Below the pieces are notes generated by a model. That model did no database searches and was not told where the DNA came from. It saw nothing but the letters and a program-made list of their open reading frames with translations. This document shows positions 23,840 through 33,149 of a stretch of DNA of 35,164 nucleotides, in pieces. Origin of the DNA: an uncultured Lachnospiraceae bacterium (GTDB taxonomy: Bacteria > Bacillota > Clostridia > Lachnospirales > Lachnospiraceae); the NCBI GenBank assembly GCA_905233905.1, contig CAJOFN010000008.1, forward strand, positions 1 to 35,164, written 5' to 3'. A program made the translations under genes and the position numbers. The stretch's first letter is position 1. Each line of letters opens with the position of its first letter.

Positions 23840-26149
23840 ATGGACATTTCACAGATTATAGCCGATGAGCTGGGAATAAAAAAAACACAGGCAGATGCTG
23901 CCATCAAATTGATAGATGAGGGCAATACGATACCCTTCATAGCCAGATACCGCAAGGAGGTTACCGGCGCATTGGACGATGAACAGCTTAGAGCGCTGTT
24001 TGAACGGCTTAACTATCTGCGCAATCTCGAAGAGAAAAAGCAGCAGGTACTATCAAGTATAGAGGAGCAGGGCAAGCTTACCGCTGAGCTTTCCGCTGCC
24101 ATAAAAGCAGCGGATACTCTTGTCAGAGTAGACGATCTGTACCGGCCTTACCGCCCGAAGAGACGTACCAGAGCTACTATCGCCAGGGAACGCGGATTGC
24201 AGCCTTTGGCGGAATGGATCTTTTCACAGGAAGCCAGTGGAACACTTATGTCCGTAGCCGGTGAATATATCAATCCTGACCTTGATGTTCCAGATGCCCA
24301 GACCGCAATAGAAGGAGCATGCGATATTATAGCCGAGGAAATATCCGATAATGCCACATACAGGGAGCATATCAGGGCTCTTACAGAGGAAAGCGGACGC
24401 CTTATCTCAAAAGCCAGGGATGAAGAGGCAGATTCTGTCTATGAGATGTACTATGATTTCGATGAGGCGATAAACAAGCTTCCGGGGCACAGGATACTTG
24501 CGATCAACCGCGGGGAAAAGGAGAAATTCCTTAACGTTAAGCTTTCTGCTCCAAGGGAGAATATTTTAGGCTATTTACACTCACAGATCATAAAGACGAC
24601 TGATGGGAATATTGTAAAGCTTCTGGCTGATACCATTACAGATGCGTATGACAGGCTTCTTGCGCCGTCTATTGAGAGGGAGATACGAAGCGCTCTTACT
24701 GAGACGGCGGAGGATGGAGCGATAAAGGTTTTCGGAGAGAATCTAAAACAGCTCCTTATGCAGCCACCCATAGTGGGAAAGACTGTATTGGGCTGGGACC
24801 CGGCGTTTCGTACAGGCTGCAAGCTTACTGTGGTAGATTCCACGGGCAAGGTATTAGATCATACGGTGATCTATCCCACTGCCCCCCAGAACAAGATCGA
24901 GGAAGCACAGAGCCTTGTGAGCAAATGGATAGACAAGTACAATATAGATCTCATTTCAGTTGGAAACGGCACTGCCTCCAGGGAATCCGAAGCGGTAATA
25001 GCAGACCTTATTCCAAAGCTGAACCGCCCGGTGCAGTATGTCATTGTAAGCGAGGCCGGTGCGTCAGTTTATTCCGCCAGCAAGCTTGCCACGGAGGAAT
25101 TCCCCTATTTTGATGTGGGTACCAGAAGCGCTGCCTCCATCGCAAGACGCCTTCAGGATCCCCTTGCAGAGCTGGTAAAGATCGATCCCAAGTCAATAGG
25201 AGTCGGGCAGTACCAGCACGACATGAACCAGAAAAAGTTAGATGAGACCCTTTCCGGAGTGGTTGAAGATTCTGTAAACAAGGTTGGAGTGGATCTTAAT
25301 ACGGCATCCTTTTCGCTTCTGTCTTATGTGTCCGGCATATCCAAGCCTGTTGCCAAGAATATTATTGCCTATCGCGAGGAGAACGGCTCATTTACCGACC
25401 GAAAGCAACTATTGTCAGTTGCAAAGCTCGGACCCAAGGCATTCACCCAATGCGCCGGGTTCCTTCGCATAAGATCCGGCTCAAATCCCCTTGATGCCAC
25501 AGGAGTGCATCCCGAAAGCTATGAGGCATGTGAAAGGCTGCTTGAAAAGTTAGGACACAGTGTTTCTGAGCTTACGCAGGAAGGGCTTTCTTCCATCAGC
25601 AGGGAGATAGATTCCATAGAGAAGCTTGCAGCGGAGCTTGGGATCGGAGAGCTTACCCTCAAGGATATAATAGGAGAGCTTGAGAAGCCGGGACGTGATC
25701 CCCGTGAGGATATGCCTGCCCCCATACTTAGAAGCGATGTCATGGAGATAAGTGACTTAAAGCCCGGAATGGTATTAAAGGGCACGGTCCGCAATATCGT
25801 GGATTTCGGAGCCTTTGTGGATATTGGTGTTCATCAGGACGGTCTGGTGCATATTTCACGCATGACAAAGAAATTCATTAAGCATCCCCTTGAGGTGGTA
25901 TCGGTTGGCGATATTGTGGATGTGGAGGTTGTGGAAACAGACCCCGAAAAAGAGCGCATAGGGCTTTCCATGCTGATAGGAGAGAGCGCACAGCCGCAGG
26001 CTCCCGCAAAGAGCAGCGGCCAGGCTTCAAAGGATAACAGAAAACGCCGCCCGGATCGTAAGAATAACAAGGGCAAAGACAAAGGCCGCCGTGATAATTC
26101 CACCTTCGGAAGCCTTCTTGGTGACCTTCTAAAGGACGTGAAGCTATAA
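23840..26149 (+). CDS. tex: Tex-family RNA-binding transcription accessory protein
   Basis: Tex is a cytosolic nucleic-acid-binding protein related to eukaryotic Spt6, linked to transcription and RNA turnover. The 769-residue protein has the family order: N-terminal helical domain with IPFIARYRKEVTGALDDEQLR (about 32-52), a YqgF-like fold beginning at VLGWDPAFRTGCKLTVVDSTG (about 315-335), and helix-hairpin-helix motifs (about 475-550). An S1 domain follows at about 637-710 (GMVLKGTVRNIVDFGAFVDIG). A Lys/Arg-rich tail (about 715-750) follows the S1 domain, as in Clostridial homologues. GAGGTGAGG lies just before the ATG. No terminator is seen after the stop. Confidence 0.95.
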   Translation: MDISQIIADELGIKKTQADAAIKLIDEGNTIPFIARYRKEVTGALDDEQLRALFERLNYLRNLEEKKQQVLSSIEEQGKLTAELSAAIKAADTLVRVDDLYRPYRPKRRTRATIARERGLQPLAEWIFSQEASGTLMSVAGEYINPDLDVPDAQTAIEGACDIIAEEISDNATYREHIRALTEESGRLISKARDEEADSVYEMYYDFDEAINKLPGHRILAINRGEKEKFLNVKLSAPRENILGYLHSQIIKTTDGNIVKLLADTITDAYDRLLAPSIEREIRSALTETAEDGAIKVFGENLKQLLMQPPIVGKTVLGWDPAFRTGCKLTVVDSTGKVLDHTVIYPTAPQNKIEEAQSLVSKWIDKYNIDLISVGNGTASRESEAVIADLIPKLNRPVQYVIVSEAGASVYSASKLATEEFPYFDVGTRSAASIARRLQDPLAELVKIDPKSIGVGQYQHDMNQKKLDETLSGVVEDSVNKVGVDLNTASFSLLSYVSGISKPVAKNIIAYREENGSFTDRKQLLSVAKLGPKAFTQCAGFLRIRSGSNPLDATGVHPESYEACERLLEKLGHSVSELTQEGLSSISREIDSIEKLAAELGIGELTLKDIIGELEKPGRDPREDMPAPILRSDVMEISDLKPGMVLKGTVRNIVDFGAFVDIGVHQDGLVHISRMTKKFIKHPLEVVSVGDIVDVEVVETDPEKERIGLSMLIGESAQPQAPAKSSGQASKDNRKRRPDRKNNKGKDKGRRDNSTFGSLLGDLLKDVKL

Positions 26150-26171
26150 AAAATAAATTATACTATACATC

Positions 26172-26200
26172 TTGCGCCGGACTTTATTCGAGACTATAAT
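26172..26200 (+). promoter_or_regulatory. Predicted sigma-A promoter of the PfkB-kinase gene
   Basis: -35 TTGCGC (26172-26177), 17-base spacer and a perfect -10 TATAAT (26195-26200). Transcription should begin near 26207, leaving a leader of about 56 bases that contains a hairpin. Confidence 0.65.
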
Positions 26201-26222
26201 AGAAGTGGTGCTAACAACTATA

Positions 26223-26243
26223 GCTGCCGGCACACCGGCGAGC
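26223..26243 (+). other. Leader hairpin before the PfkB-kinase gene
   Basis: GCCGG (26226-26230) and CCGGC (26235-26239) form a stem around CACA, extended by GCT/AGC with one bulged G. There is no following T run, so it is not a terminator. It lies between promoter and ribosome binding site and may stabilise the message or bind a regulator. Confidence 0.45.
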
Positions 26244-26262
26244 ATAAGAAAGCAGGATTATT

Positions 26263-27225
26263 ATGTTCAACTACATCGTTGCAGGGATTACCCAGCTTGA
26301 AACCATAATCAAGGTTCATCAGATCCCCATTGAATACCAGCCCAGTACGGATGCCCATGATGCTATTCATACATCAGCCGGAGGTGATGCGTTTAATATA
26401 TCGCTGGCGCTCAAGTGGCTGGGAGATCAGGTCAGATTCATGACAGTAGTAGGAGAGAAGCAGGATCTTTCCATATTCAATCCTTCCGACCGTGAAGTAA
26501 CTCTTGATACGGATTATGTAATGCCTGTTATGCGGGAGTCTCCTATCGAGGTTCTCTTATATGATGACAGGCGCAAGCAGCAGGGGTTTGAGGATCTGAA
26601 GGACATCCGCGACGCAGAGTATAATATGTCTTTGGTTGATCCCATTGCTGATGAGGCAGATATGTTCGTGCTTTCCAATGCCAACTTCTGCCGTCCCTTC
26701 ATTGACACGGCAAAGAACCACAACAAAAAGCTTGCTGTCAAGATCCACAACTTCCGCAGGGACAAGGAGAAATATAATACGGACTTTTTGGAGAATGCCA
26801 ATATCCTTTATTTCAGCGACAACTCCATTACTGAGGAGCCCTTCTCCTTTGTTTCCGATATAGCAGAGAAGTACCATCCTGATATTATCATCCTGGGTCA
26901 GGGCGAGCATGGAGTGATCCTGTACGACCGTTACCGCAAGATCAAAGTTCACTATGATCCAGTCAAATCTGTCAAGATCGTAAACATGGCTGGCTCAGAC
27001 AATGCTTTCTTTGCCTGCTTCCTGCATTATTTCATGAAGACGGAAGATCCCAAGATAGCAGTCCACAAGGCATTGCTGTTCTCATCCCACAAGATTGGAT
27101 ACATGGGAACATCCAACGGATTTATGACAGAAGAACAGCTTGATCATTGGGACGATCTGGTATGGAACCCCCGCGGCAACAGCAGCTTCGGCGGCGGTTT
27201 CTCCATTCCCGGTGTGACTGCGTGA
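26263..27225 (+). CDS. PfkB/ribokinase-family carbohydrate kinase
   Basis: PfkB-family enzymes phosphorylate sugars or nucleosides with ATP. The 320-residue protein has the N-terminal glycine motif in SAGGDAFNISLALKWLG (about 38-54) and a C-terminal counterpart of DTxGAGD reading NMAGSDNAFFACFL, with the catalytic Asp at 246. The anion-hole Gly-Ala-Gly of the family is Ala-Gly-Ser here, so the enzyme is divergent and its substrate cannot be named. The C-terminus carries an extra Gly/Ser-rich tail (about 303-320). It has its own promoter; AGGA lies seven bases before the ATG. It stands alone, next to no sugar transport gene. Confidence 0.85.
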   Translation: MFNYIVAGITQLETIIKVHQIPIEYQPSTDAHDAIHTSAGGDAFNISLALKWLGDQVRFMTVVGEKQDLSIFNPSDREVTLDTDYVMPVMRESPIEVLLYDDRRKQQGFEDLKDIRDAEYNMSLVDPIADEADMFVLSNANFCRPFIDTAKNHNKKLAVKIHNFRRDKEKYNTDFLENANILYFSDNSITEEPFSFVSDIAEKYHPDIIILGQGEHGVILYDRYRKIKVHYDPVKSVKIVNMAGSDNAFFACFLHYFMKTEDPKIAVHKALLFSSHKIGYMGTSNGFMTEEQLDHWDDLVWNPRGNSSFGGGFSIPGVTA

Positions 27226-27278
27226 TAAGACTAATAAATTAAGTTATATCATAAAGAGTTATACTTGATACAAAGAAA

Positions 27279-27299
27279 ACGCCGCTTTGCGAGCGGCGT
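27279..27299 (+). other. GC-rich hairpin immediately 5' of tRNA-Pro
   Basis: ACGCCGCT and AGCGGCGT form an eight-base perfect stem around TTGCG, ending six bases before the tRNA. No T run follows, so it is unlikely to be an efficient terminator for the kinase gene. It may be part of the tRNA precursor leader or the end of the kinase message. Confidence 0.5.
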
Positions 27300-27305
27300 A
27301 TATTC

Positions 27306-27380
27306 CGGGGTGTGGCTCAGCTTGGCTAGAGCACCTGCTTTGGGAGCAGGGGGTCGCAGGTTCGAATCCTGTCACCCCGA
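27306..27380 (+). tRNA. tRNA-Pro (anticodon UGG)
   Basis: The 75-base cloverleaf has acceptor arms CGGGGTG / CACCCCG with discriminator A and a D stem GCTC/GAGC. The anticodon stem CCTGC/GCAGG has loop TTTGGGA (anticodon TGG, reading CCA and other Pro codons). The T arm GCAGG-TTCGAAT-CCTGT completes the fold. The CCA end is not encoded. A strong terminator follows five bases later. Confidence 0.96.
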
Positions 27381-27384
27381 TATT

Positions 27385-27415
27385 AAAAAATAGCCGTCGA
27401 CCGACGGCTATTTTT
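27385..27415. terminator. Bidirectional intrinsic terminator between tRNA-Pro and cysNC
   Basis: TAGCCGTC (27391-27398) and GACGGCTA (27403-27410) form a perfect eight-base stem with loop GACC, flanked by A6 on the left and T5 on the right. It can end the tRNA transcript on the plus strand and the cys transcript on the minus strand. Confidence 0.92.
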
Positions 27416-27417
27416 GC

Positions 27418-29238
27418 TTACAGCTTCAGCATCTCCATAATCTTATCAACATTCTCCTCAATGCTCGACTCTACCGTCTCCACTGTAACATCAGCGTTAC
27501 GGGGTATCTCATAAGGACTGTTGATGCCGGTGAAGAACTCAATCTCTCCGGCGCGGGCACGTTTGTAGAGGCCTTTTACATCGCGCTGTTCGCATACGGC
27601 AAGAGGCGTATTAACGTATACCTCGCTGTAGGAATCGCCTATTATAATCCTGGCATTGTGACGGTCGATGCGCAGCGGGGAAATAAAGGTTGTAATAACT
27701 ATTATACCGGCCTCGTTGAGAAGTCTTGCCACTTCGGCGATACGTCTGATATTCTCCGCGCGGTCAGCCTCCGAGAAGCTTAAGTCCCGATTAAGCCCCA
27801 TACGGACATTATCTCCATCCAAAAGCATGGTATGCATGCCCATTGAGTGCAGGCGCTTCTCCAATGCATTGCCGATGGCTGATTTTCCGGAGCCGGAAAG
27901 TCCGGTAAACCATATGGTACGAGCCTTTTGTCCTAAGCTTTCCTCGCGCATCTGGCGGTCGATATCTACCTGCTGCCAGGAAAGGTTGCGCTTGTTGCGC
28001 TCTGCCTTTAAGATGATACCACAGGCCGCAGTGGCGTTGGTAACCCTGTCAATGAGAATAAATGATCCAAGCTCCGGCATTGCCGAGAAGGTAGAGAACA
28101 AAGCCCTTTCCCCGACGCTGACGCCGCATACAGCCAATTCGTTCTTTTCGACCTCGTCAGACTGTATATGATCTCCGGTGTTGACATCGATTTTGTAACG
28201 GATGTCAGAAATAACGGCAGGAAGAGTCTGTGTAGCAAGCTTAAGGTAATAATTACGCCCTCGGACCAGCTTGACCTCATCCATCCACAGCAGTTCCGCC
28301 AAAAACTCCCTGCCGGAGTCCACGGATATATTCCTGGAGAGAACACAGCCTCTGGAGACATCTATCTCACGGTCAAGGGTTACGGTAACAGGATTACCTG
28401 CAAGAGCTTCGTCGGCATTTTTGTCACTGATGAGTATCTCTGAAACCTTCGCGGTCTCGCCGCTGGGCAGTGATGTGACCTCATCACCGACATGTATATG
28501 TCCCGTGGCAATCTCGCCCTGAAAGCCCCTGAAGGTCCTGTTGGGTCTGCATACACGCTGTACGGACATAAGGAAACCGTCAACATCGGCTCTTGGTGAA
28601 ATGTCCACATCTTCAAGAGTGGCAAGAAGAGTGTTTCCCTTGTACCAGGGCATATTAGTCGAAGGAGCATTGATATTGTCGCCTATTGTCGCTGAAACCG
28701 GAATAGCCATTGCAAGCTCACAGTCCATATCGGCAGTTTCATGCGAAAGCTGTTCTTCTATTTCATGGAATCTTGCCTCGTCATAATTCACCAGATCCAT
28801 CTTGTTGACAGCGAAGATATAATGCTTTATCCCCATCAGAGCGCAGATACGCAGATGACGTCTGGTCTGGACTACAACGCCCTTTGTCGCATCTATCAGC
28901 AGGATGGCAAGCTGGGCAAATGAAGCGCCCACAGCCATGTTCCTCGTATATTCTTCGTGACCGGGTGTATCGGCAACAATGAAGCTGCGTTTCTCTGTGG
29001 AGAAATAACGATAAGCTACATCAATGGTGATACCCTGTTCGCGCTCTGCCATCAGACCATCCAGCAGAAGTGAATAGTCGATGTTGCCATCAGCCGATCC
29101 AACCATGGAATCAAGCTTCAAAGACTGCTCCTGATCGGTGAACAAAAGCTTTGCGTCATACAACATATGTCCGATAAGAGTGGATTTGCCGTCGTCCACA
29201 CTACCGCAGGTGATGAATTTAAGTAATTCTTTTGCCAT
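27418..29238 (-). CDS. cysNC: Bifunctional sulfate adenylyltransferase subunit 1 / adenylylsulfate kinase (CysN-CysC fusion)
   Basis: The 606-residue cytosolic protein joins two functions. Residues about 1-420 are the GTPase CysN that drives ATP sulfurylase, with GSVDDGKST (P-loop), DTPGHEEY and NKMD. Residues about 435-606 are APS kinase, with a second P-loop GLSGSGKS, LDGDNVRMGLN and ISPLRIDR. Together with CysD it converts sulfate to APS and then PAPS. I start at 29238 (MAKELLKF), four bases after the cysD stop; a longer frame to 29301 would run into cysD. The message ends in the bidirectional terminator. Confidence 0.95.
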   Translation of the reverse strand: MAKELLKFITCGSVDDGKSTLIGHMLYDAKLLFTDQEQSLKLDSMVGSADGNIDYSLLLDGLMAEREQGITIDVAYRYFSTEKRSFIVADTPGHEEYTRNMAVGASFAQLAILLIDATKGVVVQTRRHLRICALMGIKHYIFAVNKMDLVNYDEARFHEIEEQLSHETADMDCELAMAIPVSATIGDNINAPSTNMPWYKGNTLLATLEDVDISPRADVDGFLMSVQRVCRPNRTFRGFQGEIATGHIHVGDEVTSLPSGETAKVSEILISDKNADEALAGNPVTVTLDREIDVSRGCVLSRNISVDSGREFLAELLWMDEVKLVRGRNYYLKLATQTLPAVISDIRYKIDVNTGDHIQSDEVEKNELAVCGVSVGERALFSTFSAMPELGSFILIDRVTNATAACGIILKAERNKRNLSWQQVDIDRQMREESLGQKARTIWFTGLSGSGKSAIGNALEKRLHSMGMHTMLLDGDNVRMGLNRDLSFSEADRAENIRRIAEVARLLNEAGIIVITTFISPLRIDRHNARIIIGDSYSEVYVNTPLAVCEQRDVKGLYKRARAGEIEFFTGINSPYEIPRNADVTVETVESSIEENVDKIMEMLKL

Positions 29239-29242
29239 TTCC

Positions 29243-30136
29243 TTAGAAGTATCCTTCCCTTTTTCTCTTTTCCATACTCGCAGAACCGCCGTCCTTGTCA
29301 ATGATACGGCTGGTACGCTCAGAATCTACAGATGCTAATGTTTCTTCAACTATCTCGTCCAGGGTCTCGGCGTCGGACTCCACGCCCCCGGTCAGAGGGT
29401 AGCAGCCCAGGGTACGGAAGCGAACCTTTATATTCTCGACCTTTTCATCCTCGCCGATGGGCATACGGTCATCATCCACCATTATTATCTGCCCGTCACG
29501 TCTTACGCAGGGGCGCTCCTTGGCGAAGTACAGTGAAACAATGGGGATATTCTCCCGCTTAATGTACTGCCATATATCCTTTTCAGTCCAGTTGGAAATA
29601 GGAAATACACGGATGCTTTCGCCCTGATGGAGACGCATGTTGAAAAGCTTCCACAGCTCCGGACGCTGGTTCTTGGGGTTCCAGGTCTGGTTCTCATCGC
29701 GGAAGGAGCATATACGTTCCTTTGCCCGGGATTTCTCCTCGTCACGGCGTCCGCCGCCGAAGGCAGCCGTAAAGCCGTAGAGTTTCAATGCTTTTTTCAA
29801 GGCTTCCGTCTTCATAACATCTGTATAAGCCGCGCCTGAAGTGAAGGGATTGACCCCTCTGGCGAGTCCCTCTTCATTGATGTATTCTAACATTTCGATC
29901 CCACATTCTTTAGCCCTGCGGTCACGAAATTCTATCATCTCATGGAATTTGTAGGTTGTGTTGACATGTAAAAAAGGAAAGGGCGGCTTCTCGGGGTAGA
30001 ATGCTTTCATAGCAAGATGAAGCATGACGGAACTGTCCTTTCCGATTGAATAGAGCATAACGGGCTTTTCACATTCAGCGGCTGTTTCCCGCATTATGTA
30101 GATTGCTTCTGCCTCTAATTTATCCAAATGATCCAT
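29243..30136 (-). CDS. cysD: Sulfate adenylyltransferase subunit 2
   Basis: CysD is the adenylating subunit of ATP sulfurylase, forming APS from ATP and sulfate. The 297-residue protein has the PP-loop SIGKDSS (about 31-37) of the adenine nucleotide alpha-hydrolase fold, then [16 protein letters not shown] and the C-terminal [12 protein letters not shown] typical of CysD. The gene precedes cysNC by four bases and follows its own promoter. No sulfate permease or PAPS reductase is in the window. Confidence 0.95.
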   Translation of the reverse strand: MDHLDKLEAEAIYIMRETAAECEKPVMLYSIGKDSSVMLHLAMKAFYPEKPPFPFLHVNTTYKFHEMIEFRDRRAKECGIEMLEYINEEGLARGVNPFTSGAAYTDVMKTEALKKALKLYGFTAAFGGGRRDEEKSRAKERICSFRDENQTWNPKNQRPELWKLFNMRLHQGESIRVFPISNWTEKDIWQYIKRENIPIVSLYFAKERPCVRRDGQIIMVDDDRMPIGEDEKVENIKVRFRTLGCYPLTGGVESDAETLDEIVEETLASVDSERTSRIIDKDGGSASMEKRKREGYF

Positions 30137-30186
30137 TATAGTATTTGTTCCTTCCTCGTTTTAGGCTATAGTGACCTTTGGGTAGT

Positions 30187-30215
30187 ATAATACTGAAAAA
30201 CTCCTATTTAGTCAA
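30187..30215 (-). promoter_or_regulatory. Predicted sigma-A promoter of cysD-cysNC
   Basis: On the minus strand -35 TTGACT (30210-30215, 5/6), 17-base spacer and -10 TATTAT (30187-30192, 5/6). It lies between the rsgA stop and cysD, so sulfate activation can be controlled apart from the upstream housekeeping operon. The leader of about 44 bases holds no recognisable riboswitch or T-box. Confidence 0.7.
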
Positions 30216-30238
30216 GGATTATGGGAGCAGGCAGGATG

Positions 30239-31144
30239 TCAGAATTTTGACATTTTCTCAAGCTCTTCATAGAAGCTGACATAGCTTTCATATCTTCTTT
30301 CATCAATTTCGCCTGACTCAACAGCCTGGCGGATGATACAGGAATCAACAGGCTCATGGATATGGGAGCATGAAGAGAATTTGCAGCCTCCAAGCCTCTT
30401 TTCAATCTCGGGAAAGCATGAAGCAAGGTCTTCTTTTGCAATGTCGGAAAAATCAAGGCTTGAAAAGCCCGGTGTATCTACGATGAAAGAATTTTTGGGG
30501 GATAGACTGATAAGCTCAACATGCCGGGTGGTCTGCTTTCCGCGCCTGATCTTTTCGGAAACCTCACCCACCTCCATGGCAGCAGTACCCCGGAGCATAT
30601 TTATGATAGATGATTTACCTGCCCCGGAGGGACCTACAACTGTGGTAAGATGCCCTGAAAGCTGAGGTAAAAGGATGGATTTGCCGTCTTCATCCGGGAC
30701 ACAGGTACAAACCACCTTGTAGCCGGCTGATTCATACAGCAGGCTTAAGCTGTTGACATAGGCTTCGTCCATAAGATCAGTCTTGTTGAAACATATAACA
30801 ACATCAAGGTCTGCATTTTCTAAAACCACCAGCATACGGTCGAGCAGGTGGAGATTAGGTTCGGGATCTTTTACGGCAAAGACCACAAGCCCCATATCGA
30901 CATTGGCAACGGTGGGGCGCTGCAGGACTGAGGTTCTCGGATCAAGTGCTTCTATGTTGCCCTCTTTGTCGCCTTCATGGGTAACCACAAAGGACGCAAC
31001 ATCGCCAACCAGGGGGGATGAGCCCTTTTTACGGAATATTCCCTTTGCCTTGCAGGCATAGGTTATCCCATCCTCAAAACGGGTAACGTAGTAAAATCCC
31101 GAAAGAGCCTTGGTTATCCTTCCCTTGAAAATCTGATCTGCCAT
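30239..31144 (-). CDS. rsgA: Ribosome small-subunit-dependent GTPase A
   Basis: RsgA is a circularly permuted GTPase that helps mature the 30S subunit. The 301-residue protein has an N-terminal OB-fold (about 1-70), NKTD as the G4 motif placed before the P-loop GPSGAGKSS (about 167-175), the G3 motif DTPG, and a C-terminal zinc site C-x4-C-x-H in GGCKFSSCSHIHE with a further Cys. The order G4-G1-G3 confirms the permutation. It starts one base after the pknB stop. The next gene in this conserved cluster is usually rpe; here it is replaced by cysDNC with its own promoter. Confidence 0.95.
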   Translation of the reverse strand: MADQIFKGRITKALSGFYYVTRFEDGITYACKAKGIFRKKGSSPLVGDVASFVVTHEGDKEGNIEALDPRTSVLQRPTVANVDMGLVVFAVKDPEPNLHLLDRMLVVLENADLDVVICFNKTDLMDEAYVNSLSLLYESAGYKVVCTCVPDEDGKSILLPQLSGHLTTVVGPSGAGKSSIINMLRGTAAMEVGEVSEKIRRGKQTTRHVELISLSPKNSFIVDTPGFSSLDFSDIAKEDLASCFPEIEKRLGGCKFSSCSHIHEPVDSCIIRQAVESGEIDERRYESYVSFYEELEKMSKF

Positions 31145-31145
31145 A

Positions 31146-33146
31146 TTACTGTCTTGTAAAGGTCACAGCCATGGAGCCTTCTTCTTCGCCGTTATCGTAA
31201 TACAGGGTACCGGTGGCTGTTGTGATCCTGTTCTTGGACAGGGTCTTGGATGAATCTACAGTCCACACCTCAAGTATCTCGCCGTTGGCATCCTCAAGGG
31301 TATAGTCTGTCTCCTCACCCTTCCAGGGATCTACAGTCATTGAGAAGGTGTAGAATACGGTTTCCGGACCCTGGCTTATGGTGAGGGCAACATTGGCGCC
31401 CTTTGCCGCGTATTCTCCGGCAGCGGGAGCCTGTGATATGACGCTTCCCTCCGGAACTGAGTCGGAATAAGCGTTTTCTGTGGTAACAGTAAACCCTTCG
31501 GCTGCGAGTGCGGCAGAGGCCTCTTCTGTGGTCATGCCGGTTACTGTAGGAACCTTGGCGTTTTCAACACCCTGGCTTACTACGATGGTTATTGTATCCT
31601 CAGCTTTGCCGTCCTCACCGCCTTCCGGAGACTGGGAAATAACAATGCCCTGGTCTATGGAATCTGAGAACTGGTATTCTTTGACGGGAGTGGAAAAGCC
31701 TTTGTCTCTTATCATCTGTTCCGCAACGCTTTCAGTCTGTCCGACCACATCCGGAACAATTATGTTGCCTTTGCCGGAGGATATCTTTACTGTAATGGTA
31801 GTACCTTCCGCTGCAGATGAGCCGGGGTCTATACTCTGGGAGCATATCTTGCCCTCTTCGTAGGATTCGGAGCTTTCCTGACCGCCGTTGCTGTAAACAA
31901 ACCCGTTATCAGCAAGCACTTCCTTTGCCTCTTCTTCTTCCATGCCAAGAACCGAAGGAACGGGAAGCCCATTTGATTCGTCCGTGGTTTCCTCCGTTGC
32001 AGCGGGAAGCAGGCTGCCGCCTCCGCCAAAATGGAACAGATCCAGGAAGGTTCCTGCAATGAAAACAAATATACCAAGGATAACTATAGCCGCAGCGATA
32101 CCCATTATGGTAATGGCCTTCTCTATCCGGGGATTTACAGGACCGTCATCATCATCCTCATCGTCGTCTTCTATAACAGGCCTTCGGGGCTGCTTCTTAG
32201 CAGGGGCTTCCTTTGGAGGAGCTGCCGGTCTTACAGGCTTTTCCCTGATCTCTGAAAGCTCTTCATTTGATATTACCCTGGTCTGGTTGGCTTCGCCGAC
32301 ATCGGTTATGTTGACAAAATCCTCATCGGGATTTACTAAGGCTTTTTTGAGATCGTTTAAAAGCTCATCAATGGAAGAGTACCTGCGGTCAGGACTCTTC
32401 ATGGTACATTTCTGTATTATTTTTTCCAGGCTGATGGGAAGATTGGGAGCGTAAACGCTCGGCGGCTGCATTTCGCTCTGAAGATGCTGGATAGCTATTG
32501 CAACCGTGGTCTCTCCGTCAAAAGGCACTCTGCCGGTACACATTTCATACATAACTATACCCAGCGAGTATATATCGCTGGAATATGTAACATATCCGTT
32601 CCTGGCCTGCTCGGGAGATGAATAGTGAACAGAACCCATAAGATCAGCGCTAACCGTATTGCTGGATACAGCGTGGGCAATACCAAAGTCAGTTACCTTG
32701 ACCTTGCCCTCTTTGGAGATCATGATATTCTGTGGCTTGATGTCACGATGGATTATGCCCTTTTTGTGAGCAGCTTCGATGCCCCTCCCTACCTGAATGG
32801 CAATGGAGATCACCTCGTTATAGGAAAGCTGGCCCTTCTTGGAGATATAGGTCTTTAAGGTAATGCCCTCAATATGCTCCATTACGATGTAATAAAGGCC
32901 GTCCTCCTGCCCAACATCATAAACATTTACGATGTTGGCATGCTCAAGTCCTGCCGCAGCCTGGGCCTCGGCTCTGAACTTGGTGACAAATGCCGTATCG
33001 TTGGCATATTCCTCCTTGAGAACCTTTATTGCCACCTCGCGGTTTAAGGAGTGATCCTTGGCCTTATAGACATCACTCATTCCGCCGGTGCCGATCTTTT
33101 CAAGTATTTCGTAGCGGTTGCCAAGCCGTGTTCCGGTATTCAACAT
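31146..33146 (-). CDS. pknB: Ser/Thr protein kinase with PASTA repeats (PknB/PrkC type)
   Basis: This membrane kinase senses cell-wall fragments and phosphorylates cell-division and wall-synthesis proteins. The 666-residue protein has an N-terminal Hanks-type kinase domain (about 12-270) with the catalytic Lys in VAIKVL, HRDIKPQN (133-140) and DFG (153-155). An acidic linker (about 326-335) precedes one membrane helix (about 344-370). Three PASTA repeats follow outside (about 393-458, 462-526, 529-593), and a C-terminal beta-rich domain (about 597-666). AGAGGTG precedes the ATG, and the gene follows prpC by three bases. Confidence 0.95.
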   Translation of the reverse strand: MLNTGTRLGNRYEILEKIGTGGMSDVYKAKDHSLNREVAIKVLKEEYANDTAFVTKFRAEAQAAAGLEHANIVNVYDVGQEDGLYYIVMEHIEGITLKTYISKKGQLSYNEVISIAIQVGRGIEAAHKKGIIHRDIKPQNIMISKEGKVKVTDFGIAHAVSSNTVSADLMGSVHYSSPEQARNGYVTYSSDIYSLGIVMYEMCTGRVPFDGETTVAIAIQHLQSEMQPPSVYAPNLPISLEKIIQKCTMKSPDRRYSSIDELLNDLKKALVNPDEDFVNITDVGEANQTRVISNEELSEIREKPVRPAAPPKEAPAKKQPRRPVIEDDDEDDDDGPVNPRIEKAITIMGIAAAIVILGIFVFIAGTFLDLFHFGGGGSLLPAATEETTDESNGLPVPSVLGMEEEEAKEVLADNGFVYSNGGQESSESYEEGKICSQSIDPGSSAAEGTTITVKISSGKGNIIVPDVVGQTESVAEQMIRDKGFSTPVKEYQFSDSIDQGIVISQSPEGGEDGKAEDTITIVVSQGVENAKVPTVTGMTTEEASAALAAEGFTVTTENAYSDSVPEGSVISQAPAAGEYAAKGANVALTISQGPETVFYTFSMTVDPWKGEETDYTLEDANGEILEVWTVDSSKTLSKNRITTATGTLYYDNGEEEGSMAVTFTRQ

Positions 33147-33149
33147 ATT

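Noticed and set aside
30137..30186. Riboswitch or T-box in the cysD leader.
   Set aside because: The predicted leader is about 44 bases with no stem, specifier loop or terminator.
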